DNA of 64,000 nucleotides from Novipirellula sp052161655. GTDB taxonomy: Bacteria; Planctomycetota; Planctomycetia; Pirellulales; Pirellulaceae. How positions within the stretch are numbered: position 1 is the first letter of the stretch; the number at the start of each line of letters is the position of its first letter. This document shows, piece after piece, positions 8,054 through 17,795 of this stretch. Where the stretch lies: contig NZ_CP197418.1 in NCBI RefSeq assembly GCF_052161655.1, positions 7,502,001 through 7,566,000 of the forward strand, in the 5' to 3' direction. Both the position numbers and the translations under genes were made by a program. The notes beneath the pieces were generated by a model, which was not told the DNA's origin, made no database searches, and worked only from the letters and a program-made list of their open reading frames with translations.

Positions 8054-9151
8054 TTATCGAACACGACGCATGTAGGTCAGGAATTGCTTGTCAAGCTTTT
8101 CGAGTGTCGTGTTGAACGCAGTTTCGAACATCGCGATGCGTTCTCGTTTACTCAATTCCTCGAGCGGCTTGACTTGGCTGAGTTGTCGCAGGTATTTGAC
8201 GAACTCTTCGCGTTGCGTCCTCAATAAGAAATAGGTCAGCGCCCAGCCTTCGCCATAAGCGTCGGCTGCCGTCGCGGGGCTACGGAATCGTGAGTCATCG
8301 GCAATCAGCGTGGCAAGAGATTCAGCAGGCCGGCTCGGCAGATAGCTGTTCCAGCGTGCCAGGTTCTTTTGATTGACACGTCCGATGCCACGCCAGCCTT
8401 TTGAGTTTTGGCGGTCGGGGGATTCAAAGAACATTGCCAAGCCTTCGCTCACCCACATCGGGTTGTCGGCAAAACGTTGTTGTAGCCCACAGTTGTAAGC
8501 GAGTTGATGCGTTGCTTCATGAATAATCGTGGCGATATTTCGCTCCCAATTGGGAACGTTGTACGTTGTCATCCGGTTACTGGCGAGATGGTAGTAGCCA
8601 ATCACCGAATTTGCGGACTCGCCAATTTCACCTTTCGCATGCTGTATGAACGAATTGTGATCGACCAACAGTAGTGCGACTAAGGGAAATCGTGGTTCGG
8701 GCAAATCCCAGCGTTGATTTTTCCAGTAGGAGAAAAAGCCACGGTACAATTGCTCGAACAAACTTCCTACCTGACGCGCATGATTTTCGTCGGTGTTGTG
8801 AACGATCAAATAGTTCGCCGTTTGATAGACCGAAAAACCCGCTGGCATCTCCTTCGTCATCCTCTGGATCATCTGCTCGTCACTGACCGGAACGAGAGGT
8901 TCGGAGTTGCTCGTCCGCTTAATCAAATTTTCGGGCTGAATGGTCCAGATTCGTCCGTCGTCTCCCTGAATCAAAAGCCCCCCGTCTTGAGCCTCGAGCA
9001 ACAACTCGCCCACCACCGTTCGGGTCGGGGCGGTGCCGTCGGAATCCGTTGCCTGCTTAAATTCAATCGTCTCAAAAGCCAGCAAATTGCTGGTGCAGAG
9101 CACGATCAGGGCAGTGGTTATGAATAGAAGATGAGTAACGGTTTGGCGCAT
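8054..9151 (-). CDS. DUF1570-type secreted protein with HEXXH metallopeptidase-like motif
   Basis: The frame is open from 9232, but the ATG at 9151 gives a convincing signal peptide (a short basic start, then a run of hydrophobic residues to about residue 22), so I start it there: 365 residues. The motif IIHEATHQLAYNCGL contains HEATH (residues 211-215), a zinc-binding HEXXH, followed by WVSEGLAMFFE, whose Glu could be the third ligand. This pattern fits the planctomycete DUF1570 family (peptidase MA-like fold). The N-terminal half has a small beta-rich segment with a DGRIWTIQPENL phrase. The substrate is unknown. It is transcribed towards pst with only a 120-base gap, so the two units converge. 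Confidence 0.75.
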   Translation of the reverse strand: MRQTVTHLLFITTALIVLCTSNLLAFETIEFKQATDSDGTAPTRTVVGELLLEAQDGGLLIQGDDGRIWTIQPENLIKRTSNSEPLVPVSDEQMIQRMTKEMPAGFSVYQTANYLIVHNTDENHARQVGSLFEQLYRGFFSYWKNQRWDLPEPRFPLVALLLVDHNSFIQHAKGEIGESANSVIGYYHLASNRMTTYNVPNWERNIATIIHEATHQLAYNCGLQQRFADNPMWVSEGLAMFFESPDRQNSKGWRGIGRVNQKNLARWNSYLPSRPAESLATLIADDSRFRSPATAADAYGEGWALTYFLLRTQREEFVKYLRQLSQVKPLEELSKRERIAMFETAFNTTLEKLDKQFLTYMRRVR

Positions 9152-9504
9152 CCGTGACGTATTCCTTCGAGGAGCTTGAAGTCGAGCAGCATGAGCTTGA
9201 ATTGCGAGTGCATCAAGCGATTTCTCTCTCATTGTAGTCCTCCCAACGCCAGTCTTGCCAGAGAACGACCTCTAGCTGGCAATTCCCCCGCGGGAACGCC
9301 GGGTTTTAACGGCTTTATATAGCAAAGCTTGGTAGCCAAACTCCCTGATCGTTCCGAAATGATTACGATCGATAACCTGAGGAACGAGCGATTTCGAAGG
9401 GCTGTCGTAGCTAAATGAGGTTGCGTGATTCGCTCTGCGGCGTAGTCCGTGCTTGAGGAGTGAGGGATCTTCGGCAAGATCCACAGCGGGAAAAAACACT
9501 CGTT

Positions 9505-9674
9505 CCCAGGCTCCTGCCCAACGCCGTGAACGATTATTAGCCCGGAAATTACGGCATTTGCGTTTCGTAGCTACGCTCGCCAGAGCGTGGGTCGTGAGCG
9601 TCCAATGCGAATCACCACCTTCTGGCGAAGGTAGCTACCAGAAAATCGTTCACGGCGTTAGGCAGGAGCCTGGG
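9505..9674. repeat. Dispersed structured repeat, copy 1 (nested inverted repeats)
   Basis: The outer arms, 9505-9534 and 9645-9674, are 30 bases each and complementary with a single mismatch. Inside are two small hairpins: ACGCTC-GCCA-GAGCGT (9573-9588) and ACCTTC-TGGC-GAAGGT (9617-9632). A second copy lies at 35861-36001 and a partial one at 26982-27027. The core sequence is conserved between copies while the stem sequences change in a base-paired manner. The rest of the 9152-9715 gap, including a diverged stretch with the phrase AGCGATTTCGAAGG, holds no gene that I recognise. Confidence 0.8.
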
Positions 9675-9715
9675 TACCAGTAGTAGCGTTCAGCGAGAAT
9701 TGTCCAAATCCATCG

Positions 9716-11818
9716 TCAATTTGACGGCACTTTGGAAAAAGTGACGCTCGAGTCGTCCTTCTCGATCGCAGAAAACTCGCGTTTCCATTGCTCCATGTTG
9801 CTCCCGCTCAATTCCATTTTCTGCACTCGATCGGCGGCCATCCAAGCAATTTGAGGCAATTCGGTGAACCTGCTGATATTCAGCAGATCAGGAGCGTCAC
9901 GGTTGTGTAGCGGAAGATCGCCCAGCGCAAGCTGGGCCACACGGTCGTTGAAAAGAGAGGCAAGCAGGGACCAGTGGGCCGCTTCCCCTTTGCCGCGGAG
10001 CGACAATTCCGCAGTTGCAAAGGGCGACAACGTCTCGATCGCCTTTAACGCTCGCACGACGTCATAAATTTGCATTGCCGCGGCGGTTTGGCCGAGCAAC
10101 ATGAAGCGGCGGCGGATGTGAGTCCGTTTCACGGGATCGCGAGTCCACTCAGTTAGCCCCACACCGCGAGGAGCAATATATACGGTCGGAATGGTTGCCG
10201 AATCGTCTTGCAACCGTTTCCATTCTTGCTCGTCGGGCGTGACGCCGGGAAGCGTTTCCGGCAACCGGACGGCCAATCCAGCAGCAACACTCTGCCACGC
10301 TTGTGGGTCCAATACGACCACGTTCACCTTTTTCGCTTGCTCCGATGACTTCGGCGTCACAGCGAACATCGTCAAACGGTAAGGCGACTGCGACGTGAAC
10401 TCAATCGCCGCCACTTTCATTCCATCGACTTCACGCTCGGTGACCGTTTTCGTATCGAGTGAAGCTGCGACTTCGGGCCAGCCGCCAAACGTTTTGCGTT
10501 TCAGCGACGCCATCCATTCATCACGCTGTTGCGATGTCTCTTTGCTGCTCTTAGCAGAAGTATCAGAAGTCCATTTTGGTACAAACGTTTCATGGATTGT
10601 GGTCACGCGTTCATCCGCAGGTAACGATTCGAAAACCTTTAGCTGCTTGATGTCAAAAAACGGCGTCGCGGTTTTGTCAATCAGGTCGTTGTCCGAACGC
10701 AGATGGCGATTGAACCATCGAAACGCATGGATGCGAAGCTCCTGAGTATCGGTGTGCGGGCCCTCGGTGATGTGCAACCCAACGTTCTTTTCCTTGTCGT
10801 AAAGCTTGTAGATCGAACGTACTTTGGAATAGACATCGACCACGCCATCCAACGGAAAGATCGAGTCTTTATCGGTATTCGAGATCAATAGCGGTCGCGG
10901 TGCGATCAGTGCGGCGACCATCGGGTAGTCCCAGCGATAGGTGTTGACCATGTACATGCAATCGCAATGCCCTTCGACACAACCATCGACGACATGATTT
11001 TTGAGCGATGTGATGCCGGCAACTGGGACGACGGCCTTGACGCGTTCGTCCAACGCCGCAATGTACCACGAATAGGCACCTCCTCCGCTGCGACCGGTGA
11101 CACCCATTCGTTCACCGTCGACTTCGGGACGGGATTGCAAGTAATCCAACGACCGGATGCCGTTCCAAGCTTCGACGCCGGCGGGGGTGTAGCCACGATT
11201 GTTCCACCACCATGCATCTTCGCGATAGGTGCCGTGATGAATCCCTTCGATTTCGCCTAACTGGATCGTATCGATGGTTAAGCAAACATAGCCATTACGG
11301 GCAAACCAAGCGCCGTGATATTGGTAATAGGTTTTGTTGCCATAGCTGATTCCGTCCTTCTTTACTTTGCCATGACCGCAAACGTAAAGGATCGCTGGCA
11401 GCGGGCCTTCTTGTTTCGCGGGACGATAAAGATTGCCCGTCACGTACACTCCAGGCATCGATTGGAAATGGATATTTTCGACAATGACGTCCTCGGCGGT
11501 CGCCGAACCGGTGACCACGGGCGATAACGGCGTCCGTTCGGGCAGCGGTGAAAGCCCGAGCATCTCGTGCAGTTGATCGCGGTAACCCTGGCGACGGTTT
11601 TCCCAGTCTTCGAGCGTTTTGATATCTGCGAAATTAGCTGCGGTGATCTTTTCGGTTTCGCGGCGAAAGTACTCGTTGACAAGTTGATCACCGCGGCGAG
11701 TATCCACAATTGTCTCGGATGCCGTGTTTTGGGGAGAATCACGCCGATCGTTTGCCGTAACGTGCGACGTGAAAACAAGGATGCCAAGGGCAAACGCAGT
11801 GCGAATTCGGAAGTGCAT
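9716..11818 (-). CDS. Large secreted alpha/beta hydrolase (acetyl-xylan-esterase/dienelactone-hydrolase type)
   Basis: I start the protein at the ATG at 11818, which gives a signal peptide (MHFRIRTAFALGILVF, then HVTAND); the frame is open to 11938. The product is 700 residues. The N-terminal half carries a dienelactone hydrolase/acetyl xylan esterase fold: YVCGHGKVKKDG, then the nucleophile elbow GVTGRSGGGAYSW with Ser in GRSGG, and a later ITEGPHTDTQELR that could supply the catalytic His. The second half resembles a weaker repeat of the same fold without a clear elbow. Planctomycetes carry many such proteins beside polysaccharide genes. The substrate is not known; ester removal from polysaccharides is a guess. 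Confidence 0.75.
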   Translation of the reverse strand: MHFRIRTAFALGILVFTSHVTANDRRDSPQNTASETIVDTRRGDQLVNEYFRRETEKITAANFADIKTLEDWENRRQGYRDQLHEMLGLSPLPERTPLSPVVTGSATAEDVIVENIHFQSMPGVYVTGNLYRPAKQEGPLPAILYVCGHGKVKKDGISYGNKTYYQYHGAWFARNGYVCLTIDTIQLGEIEGIHHGTYREDAWWWNNRGYTPAGVEAWNGIRSLDYLQSRPEVDGERMGVTGRSGGGAYSWYIAALDERVKAVVPVAGITSLKNHVVDGCVEGHCDCMYMVNTYRWDYPMVAALIAPRPLLISNTDKDSIFPLDGVVDVYSKVRSIYKLYDKEKNVGLHITEGPHTDTQELRIHAFRWFNRHLRSDNDLIDKTATPFFDIKQLKVFESLPADERVTTIHETFVPKWTSDTSAKSSKETSQQRDEWMASLKRKTFGGWPEVAASLDTKTVTEREVDGMKVAAIEFTSQSPYRLTMFAVTPKSSEQAKKVNVVVLDPQAWQSVAAGLAVRLPETLPGVTPDEQEWKRLQDDSATIPTVYIAPRGVGLTEWTRDPVKRTHIRRRFMLLGQTAAAMQIYDVVRALKAIETLSPFATAELSLRGKGEAAHWSLLASLFNDRVAQLALGDLPLHNRDAPDLLNISRFTELPQIAWMAADRVQKMELSGSNMEQWKREFSAIEKDDSSVTFSKVPSN

Positions 11819-11921
11819 GGCGAGTCGGACCAAGGAGGGGATGGGAGTGGGTGGGATCGCGTGTATGAACGAGCGTGTAGGGAAGAACGCCGGCTCATCT
11901 CGAAAGTCTATACACCACGCG

Positions 11922-13457
11922 TCACTTGATTCTAGCATAACGGAAGCGGGTCAAGGTGTGGATCACCGTGATGCCGAGGCCGATGAAGCCCAAATACCAC
12001 AATGCCAACGCCGCTTCCTGATAACGGGCTCCGCTATGCAATAACCCAAACAAGCGTGTACCCACGGTCGACACCCCTGGTGGGGCGACCGGCAACGTGA
12101 CCGGAACGTCGCCTGAGGCAATGATGCCGGCGGTCAACATGGCGATCGCAACACTGCGGGCCATTAATCGTCGGTCAATCTGCCAGAAACGACGGCCAAG
12201 ACTTAGGTCCAACCGGGCACTGAGCCACACGTTGTCGGCGATGCCGTGGTACCCGGATCGCAAAATCCAATACGCAATCGTGCTCGCGCGGACCGACATC
12301 GCCAACACCGTCGGCAGGATCGTCATCTCATACAGAAAGCGAAAACCATGGATCGGAAGCTGAAACGTCTGGACAACCAACATCCCGATCAACGGCCCGG
12401 GGATGCAAAATAGAATGACGGTGCTTGCATCTACAATGAATTCGATTCGCGGATTCTGGCGTCCAACTGCGGCGAGCGGCCAAGCGACGAAGGTCGCAAA
12501 GATGCCTGTGCAGATTCCGAGCATCGTCGTCCATTGATACTCCGCTGAAAACGTTTTCGGAGCGGCAGCCAATTCGTGCACCGCTCGTGAGATCGACCAA
12601 TGGGCAATCCGTTGATCGCCATCAACAATCACATCGTGTCCTACTTTGGCCATCAATCCCGTGACGGGCATGATGATCATCAGTAGGGTGCAGAACGCCA
12701 AAATCGAACATGCGAAACTCCACTCACCACGCGAAGGTCGCTCGAACAGGTCCGAAGATGTGTGCGAGGCAAAGTGCTCGCCGCGATAATCCGTTTGCTG
12801 CGTTCGGATGCGACGAAGCAGCACGGTGATCATCGCCAATGCAAAACAGAGGGGCATCGCTGTGGTGGTGGCGATGGACGTCAAATTGGGATCGACCGCG
12901 TACAGCAAATAAAACTGATCGGCGATCGTGCGATATCCATACAAATCCACGACAGTCATTTCGGTCGCGGCCAGCGAAGCGTTCAGGATCGTGGCGGCCA
13001 ACACCCACGGCCACGCCAACGGCAATTGAATCGTCCACCAACAACGTAGTGGTGAGGTGTCAATCGAGGCGTTTTCGAGAATCGAAACGGGGACACGCGA
13101 AGTCCCATGCCAGGTTGCGATCGCGACGATTGCCGCACCAAAAATGCTATGGATCCAGCCGCAGGCAACCAGTCCTGCAAACCCGCCCCACGAGCGAGTT
13201 GCAGTCTGAGTCAGCGGCAGCCAACCAAACTTCCCCGCCGTTGCTTCCCAGGCGGCCGCATGCAGAATCATGGGAATCGCAATCGCTGCGATCGCCGCCA
13301 TAATGAACAACCTCGCGATGTTCCGGCCCGATCGTCCGCTGCGAGCAAGAGTTGCCGCAGCCCACGCTGCGGGGATGCCAATGCCGAGCGAACCAACGAT
13401 TGTGACGGTTATGAGCCGCAAAGTCGATAAAAGCGGTTCCCACCAATCCAAAGACAA
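11922..13457 (-). CDS. ABC transporter permease, Fe3+/thiamine (FbpB/ThiP) type, fused two-domain form
   Basis: This 511-residue inner membrane protein has about twelve hydrophobic segments arranged as two similar halves, the layout of FbpB-type permeases that import ferric iron, thiamine or related small solutes. The N-terminal half begins TLRLITVTIVGSLGIGIPAA. Loops such as ENASIDTSPLRCWWTIQLP and RLDLSLGRRFWQIDRR are probable EAA-like coupling loops. The start is TTG at 13457, or the next TTG at 13451, which is better spaced from AGGAG. No binding protein or ATPase gene is adjacent, so partners must be encoded elsewhere. The hydrolase gene follows 103 bases downstream on the same strand. 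Confidence 0.7.
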   Translation of the reverse strand: MSLDWWEPLLSTLRLITVTIVGSLGIGIPAAWAAATLARSGRSGRNIARLFIMAAIAAIAIPMILHAAAWEATAGKFGWLPLTQTATRSWGGFAGLVACGWIHSIFGAAIVAIATWHGTSRVPVSILENASIDTSPLRCWWTIQLPLAWPWVLAATILNASLAATEMTVVDLYGYRTIADQFYLLYAVDPNLTSIATTTAMPLCFALAMITVLLRRIRTQQTDYRGEHFASHTSSDLFERPSRGEWSFACSILAFCTLLMIIMPVTGLMAKVGHDVIVDGDQRIAHWSISRAVHELAAAPKTFSAEYQWTTMLGICTGIFATFVAWPLAAVGRQNPRIEFIVDASTVILFCIPGPLIGMLVVQTFQLPIHGFRFLYEMTILPTVLAMSVRASTIAYWILRSGYHGIADNVWLSARLDLSLGRRFWQIDRRLMARSVAIAMLTAGIIASGDVPVTLPVAPPGVSTVGTRLFGLLHSGARYQEAALALWYLGFIGLGITVIHTLTRFRYARIK

Positions 13458-13607
13458 GATCTCCTGGCAAACAGCGAATGGTTTTAGGTTGTTTCACATT
13501 AGAATGATGTGAATGTAGCAAAGTCCCTCAGGCTAGTGGTAATCGATCGCGTTTTTGAGCGGTTGTCAGCCCCCCTTTCCCTCACGTATCGGCGTTTCGT
13601 TTTGTTA

Positions 13608-15335
13608 ATGAAAATCACTGCCATCCCGCAGCTGTACCGCAATTTGAAGCGGTGGCGAGAGATATTGGCGGTGCTGCGTCGTTATGGTCTCGCTGATTGG
13701 CTGAGCCGTTATCCGAGTTTGCCGTTTCGCGATTCGTTTAAAGATCCCGACGGGGTGCCGCTATCGCAATATTCCAGCGAAGAACGAGTGCGGATGGCGC
13801 TGACGGATCTCGGCCCCACCTTTATCAAGTTAGGCCAGATCTTGGCGGCTCGACCCGATATCGTCGGCCCGCAACTTGGCCACGAGCTCAAACGGTTGCG
13901 TGCGGATGTGCAGCCCGATGCGATCGAGAAAGTGCGTGAGACGCTGACCAAGGAATTGGGCGAACAGTATCTGAGTCAGTTTCAATTCATCGATCCCAAA
14001 CCCCTCGCGACCGCCTCGATCGGACAAGTCCATCGAGCGACCTTGAACGATGGACGACGCGTCGTGATCAAGGTCCAACGCGCCGATATCGAACGGACCG
14101 TTCGCCAGGATATGGAAGTGCTCGGGGGGCTTGCCCAGCTCGCCGAGCGTGTGGAAGGTTTCGCCGCTTGGGGGCCCTGCCAAATGGTGTCCCAAATGTC
14201 CACGATGCTGCAGCGAGAATTGGACTTTGGCCGCGAACGACAAAACCTCGAAGTGTTCGCCGAGATGCTTTCGTCGCAAAGCGGCAAGGTCGTCATTCCC
14301 AAACCGGTTCGCGAGCTCTGTACCCGCCGCGTTTTGGTGATGGACGAATTAGCGGGTGAGCCGCTTTCCAAAGTGCTTTTGGAAAGCCATCACGGTGGCG
14401 CGTTGACGGTTGATGCTTGTTTGGACGGCGAACGACACCAGCTTTCCGAATCGATTGCCCGCATCTATCTGACGATGATCTTCGATGAAGGCCTGTTTCA
14501 CGCGGACCCTCACCTCGGAAACCTGTTGTTGTTGGACGATGGACGGTTGGGGATTCTCGACTTTGGGATGGTAGGCCGCATCGACGAAACGCTTCGCGAA
14601 AGCATCGAAGAGATGATGGGCTGTATCGCCACCGGCGACCAAAATCGTTTGACCCGGTTGATTCGTCGCATCGGTGACGCTCCACCCAAACTTGACGAAT
14701 CATTGCTGGCGATCGACGTCGCCGAGTTTGTGGGGACCTACGGCCGGCAACATTTGAGCGACTTTGATTTGACCGGTGCGCTCAACGAATTGAGCGACAT
14801 TTTGCATCGGCACGTGATTAAATTGCCCAGCCAATCGGCGTTGCTGTTGAAGATGTTGATTTCGCTCGAAGGGACCCTGCGAGAGCTCGGTGCCGGATTT
14901 GACTCGTTGGATATCGTTCATCAATTTGTCCGAAAATCGATGCTGCGACGGTTGAGTCCGCGGCGAAGAGTGCGCCAAGCACGCCGGATCTATCTCGAAG
15001 CGGAGCACTTCTTGGAAGTCGTTCCCGACGAGGTGCTGACGCTGCTGCAGCAAGCACGCCGTGGCGAAATGCGGCTGACCTTGGAACATCAACGGATCGG
15101 GCCGACGGTGAACCGGATGGTTCTGGGGCTGATGGCCAGTGCGGTCTTCCTAGGATCCTCCCTGCTGTTGGCGATGAAGGTGCCCCCACTGCTGTTTCCC
15201 GAGCAATCGGTGTTGGGCATGAAAGAAATGAGCATTTTTGGTTTGGTGGGTATGATGATGAGCTTTTCCGTGATGATGTGGCTGTTGCTCGCCATCAATC
15301 GCAGCGGCCATTTGACCCGCAGCAACGAAGATTAA
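13608..15335 (+). CDS. ABC1/AarF/UbiB-family atypical kinase-like protein
   Basis: This family of atypical protein-kinase-like ATPases is tied to quinone biosynthesis and lipid handling. The frame runs from 13509, but the ATG at 13608 opens with the sequence typical of the family (MKITAIPQLYRNLKRWREIL), giving 575 residues. Visible motifs are the KxGQ-like block FIKLGQILAARPD, the Ala-rich nucleotide loop PLATASIGQVH, the invariant VIKVQR Lys, DELAGEPL, and the catalytic GLFHADPHLGNLL followed by LDFGMVGR. Two membrane helices lie at the C-terminus. It is divergent from the ABC permease, and neighbours give no pathway hint. Confidence 0.88.
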   Translation: MKITAIPQLYRNLKRWREILAVLRRYGLADWLSRYPSLPFRDSFKDPDGVPLSQYSSEERVRMALTDLGPTFIKLGQILAARPDIVGPQLGHELKRLRADVQPDAIEKVRETLTKELGEQYLSQFQFIDPKPLATASIGQVHRATLNDGRRVVIKVQRADIERTVRQDMEVLGGLAQLAERVEGFAAWGPCQMVSQMSTMLQRELDFGRERQNLEVFAEMLSSQSGKVVIPKPVRELCTRRVLVMDELAGEPLSKVLLESHHGGALTVDACLDGERHQLSESIARIYLTMIFDEGLFHADPHLGNLLLLDDGRLGILDFGMVGRIDETLRESIEEMMGCIATGDQNRLTRLIRRIGDAPPKLDESLLAIDVAEFVGTYGRQHLSDFDLTGALNELSDILHRHVIKLPSQSALLLKMLISLEGTLRELGAGFDSLDIVHQFVRKSMLRRLSPRRRVRQARRIYLEAEHFLEVVPDEVLTLLQQARRGEMRLTLEHQRIGPTVNRMVLGLMASAVFLGSSLLLAMKVPPLLFPEQSVLGMKEMSIFGLVGMMMSFSVMMWLLLAINRSGHLTRSNED

Positions 15336-15413
15336 TTGCCATCGCGACCAGATATTTTATATAATGAAACGCCATCCTACCTGCGCCCCCCAAATCCCAC
15401 CCTGCGAGTACGA

Positions 15414-17738
15414 ATGATCGAGTTCGTTTTCAATACGAGCACGAATCGGCTGCCTGTTGCCGGTCTGCGAATCAGTCTGGTCGTTGTCGCGATCTTGTCT
15501 TTTTCGGTTTGCGTTGTCGCCGACGAAGCGTCAAGTGAAGCGAAGTTTCGTGACGCGTTAACGCCGCTGTTACGCACTTATTGTTTCGACTGTCACGATT
15601 CGGGAAGCGAGTTATCGTTGGTCGACGACGATTCGGCAGCCAAGATTCAGTCGAATCGAAATATGTGGAAACGCGTGATGGCGCAAGTCCAACTAGGCAG
15701 CATGCCGCCCGAAGACGGCGAGATGATGGACGCGGCTACTCGACAGCGAATGCTGACTTTGATCGATGAAGTTGCGAACGCCGTCAACTGCGTGCAAAAT
15801 CCGAACGCAGGAAAGGTGGTTTTGCGTCGATTGAATCGTGTTGAATACCGAAACACGATCAAAGATCTGACCGGTGTCGACTACAAACCGGCTGCTGGAT
15901 TCCCCGGTGACGACGTGGGGTACGGTTTTGACAACATTGGCGATGTGCTTTCCTTGCCGCCGATCTTGTTAGAAAAATATCTCGACGCCGCCGAGACGAT
16001 TTCCGGAGAAACGATTCGCACTCCGCTGCCACCCCGTATCTACGAAGTCGATGTGGCTGCGACCCAATTGATCGGAGCCGATAAATACAAACGCAACAAT
16101 CGGATCACGATGTCCAGCCATGGAACGGTTACGCTGGAAGTCGAGGCTCCCTTTACCGGACAATACACTTTAACGATTTCCGCCAGCGGCGACCAAGGTG
16201 GCGATGAACCGGTGAAAATGAAGGTCGACGATGGTAAAAAGAGCCAAATCATCGATGTCCCAGCTGAAAAATTAGAAAAATATGACGTCGAGCTTCGCAT
16301 CGCACGCGGAACGCGCAAAATCGAAATCAGCTTTATCAACGATTTCTACGTCGCGGGAAAAATCGATCGCAATATGCACCTCTATCACGTGCATGTGTAC
16401 GGTCAAGAGAACGCGACCAACGTGGTCTTGGACAGCGAGTTGCCGCCCATGCACAAGAAAATTTTATTCACGCGGCCAGGCGGAAAGCTTTCGCCGGAAC
16501 AAGCCACCGCCCAAGTGCTGGCTCCATTAGCCAGTCGTGCATTTCGACGACCTGCAACCAAAAGCGAAGTTTGGCGATTGACCGAACTTGCCTCGCAAGT
16601 GCGATCCGATGGAGGAAGTTTTGAAGAATCGATCCAGGTGGCGCTGCAGGCAATTCTAGTGTCGCCGCACTTCTTGTTCAAAGTCGAACAACACGCGGCG
16701 GCTGATGCATCGGGAGAACTGCCGCTGATTAGCCAGTACGAATTGGCAACGCGGATTTCGTATTTTTTATGGAGCAGTATGCCTGACGACGAGTTGTTGT
16801 CGTTGGCACATCAAGGCAAACTCCGCGACCGCCGCGAATTGCTACGCAAAGTCGGCGACATGATTGTCGATCCCCGTGCGAATCAGTTTATTGAAAACTT
16901 TGCCGGGCAATGGTTACAGCTTCGCAACCTCGACAATGTCAATCCCGACAAACGTCAATTCCCTGAATTCGATGATGAGATGCGGCAACTGATGCGGCGT
17001 GAAACGCTGACCTTCGTTGCCGCGGTGATGCGAGGAAATTTGCCAGTGACGGCGCTACTTGATGCCAAGTTCAGTTATCTGAACGAGGATCTTGCCAAGT
17101 TCTATGGAGTCAAAGGGGTCACCGGAACTGGGTTCCGCAAAGTCTCGCTCGAAGGCACTCCACGAGGCGGATTATTGACGCATGCAAGTGTGTTGACGGT
17201 GACCAGCAACCCGACGCGAACCAGTCCCGTGAAGCGGGGCAAGTGGATTCTCGACAATCTACTCAATACGCCGCCCCCACCTGCACCCCCGAATGTGCCC
17301 GAGTTAGACAAAGGCAAATTGAGCGGGACTTTGCGCGAGCGGATGGGGCAGCATCGCGAAAACCCCGCCTGTGCCGCCTGCCACAACATGATGGATCCGC
17401 TTGGCTTCGCGCTCGAGAATTTTGATGCCATCGGGCAATGGCGAACCCGCGACGGAGGCGACACGATTGACGCATCGGGCAAATTGCCTGATGGAACCCA
17501 ATTCGAAGGTGTCGAGGATCTTCGCGAACTGCTGTCGAGTCAGCGAAGCGAGCAATTTGTTCGCTGTTTAGCAGAGAAGATGCTTATTTATGCGACCGGG
17601 CGAGGCACCGAATATTATGATAAATGCGCCATCGATAAGGTCATGCAGGAATTGAAAGGCAACCAGTATCGGTTTGCCTATCTGATCGTTGCGATCATCG
17701 AAAGCGAGCCGTTCCAAAGACAGGGTTCGCGAGAATAG
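15414..17738 (+). CDS. Planctomycete DUF1587/1592/1588/1585 cytochrome c-type protein
   Basis: The ATG at 15414 gives a signal peptide ending near residue 37, so I prefer it to the upstream in-frame start at 15336; the protein is 774 residues. Near the N-terminus YCFDCHDSGSEL supplies a CXXCH haem site. The DUF1587 (LRRLNRVEYRNTIKDL), DUF1595, DUF1592 (ISYFLWSSMPDDELL), DUF1588 (HASVLTVTSNPTRTSPVKRG) and DUF1585 segments follow in that order. A second CXXCH lies in CAACHNMMDPLGFALENFD. These proteins are a planctomycete and verrucomicrobial expansion, encoded almost always with a DUF1552 partner, which is the next gene. A periplasmic redox role is likely; the substrate is unknown. Confidence 0.88.
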   Translation: MIEFVFNTSTNRLPVAGLRISLVVVAILSFSVCVVADEASSEAKFRDALTPLLRTYCFDCHDSGSELSLVDDDSAAKIQSNRNMWKRVMAQVQLGSMPPEDGEMMDAATRQRMLTLIDEVANAVNCVQNPNAGKVVLRRLNRVEYRNTIKDLTGVDYKPAAGFPGDDVGYGFDNIGDVLSLPPILLEKYLDAAETISGETIRTPLPPRIYEVDVAATQLIGADKYKRNNRITMSSHGTVTLEVEAPFTGQYTLTISASGDQGGDEPVKMKVDDGKKSQIIDVPAEKLEKYDVELRIARGTRKIEISFINDFYVAGKIDRNMHLYHVHVYGQENATNVVLDSELPPMHKKILFTRPGGKLSPEQATAQVLAPLASRAFRRPATKSEVWRLTELASQVRSDGGSFEESIQVALQAILVSPHFLFKVEQHAAADASGELPLISQYELATRISYFLWSSMPDDELLSLAHQGKLRDRRELLRKVGDMIVDPRANQFIENFAGQWLQLRNLDNVNPDKRQFPEFDDEMRQLMRRETLTFVAAVMRGNLPVTALLDAKFSYLNEDLAKFYGVKGVTGTGFRKVSLEGTPRGGLLTHASVLTVTSNPTRTSPVKRGKWILDNLLNTPPPPAPPNVPELDKGKLSGTLRERMGQHRENPACAACHNMMDPLGFALENFDAIGQWRTRDGGDTIDASGKLPDGTQFEGVEDLRELLSSQRSEQFVRCLAEKMLIYATGRGTEYYDKCAIDKVMQELKGNQYRFAYLIVAIIESEPFQRQGSRE

Positions 17739-17795
17739 CTGTCTTGGTACTGCGGATAAACACGTTCCCACCTTTTTAAAAAGAAGCGATCCAAA

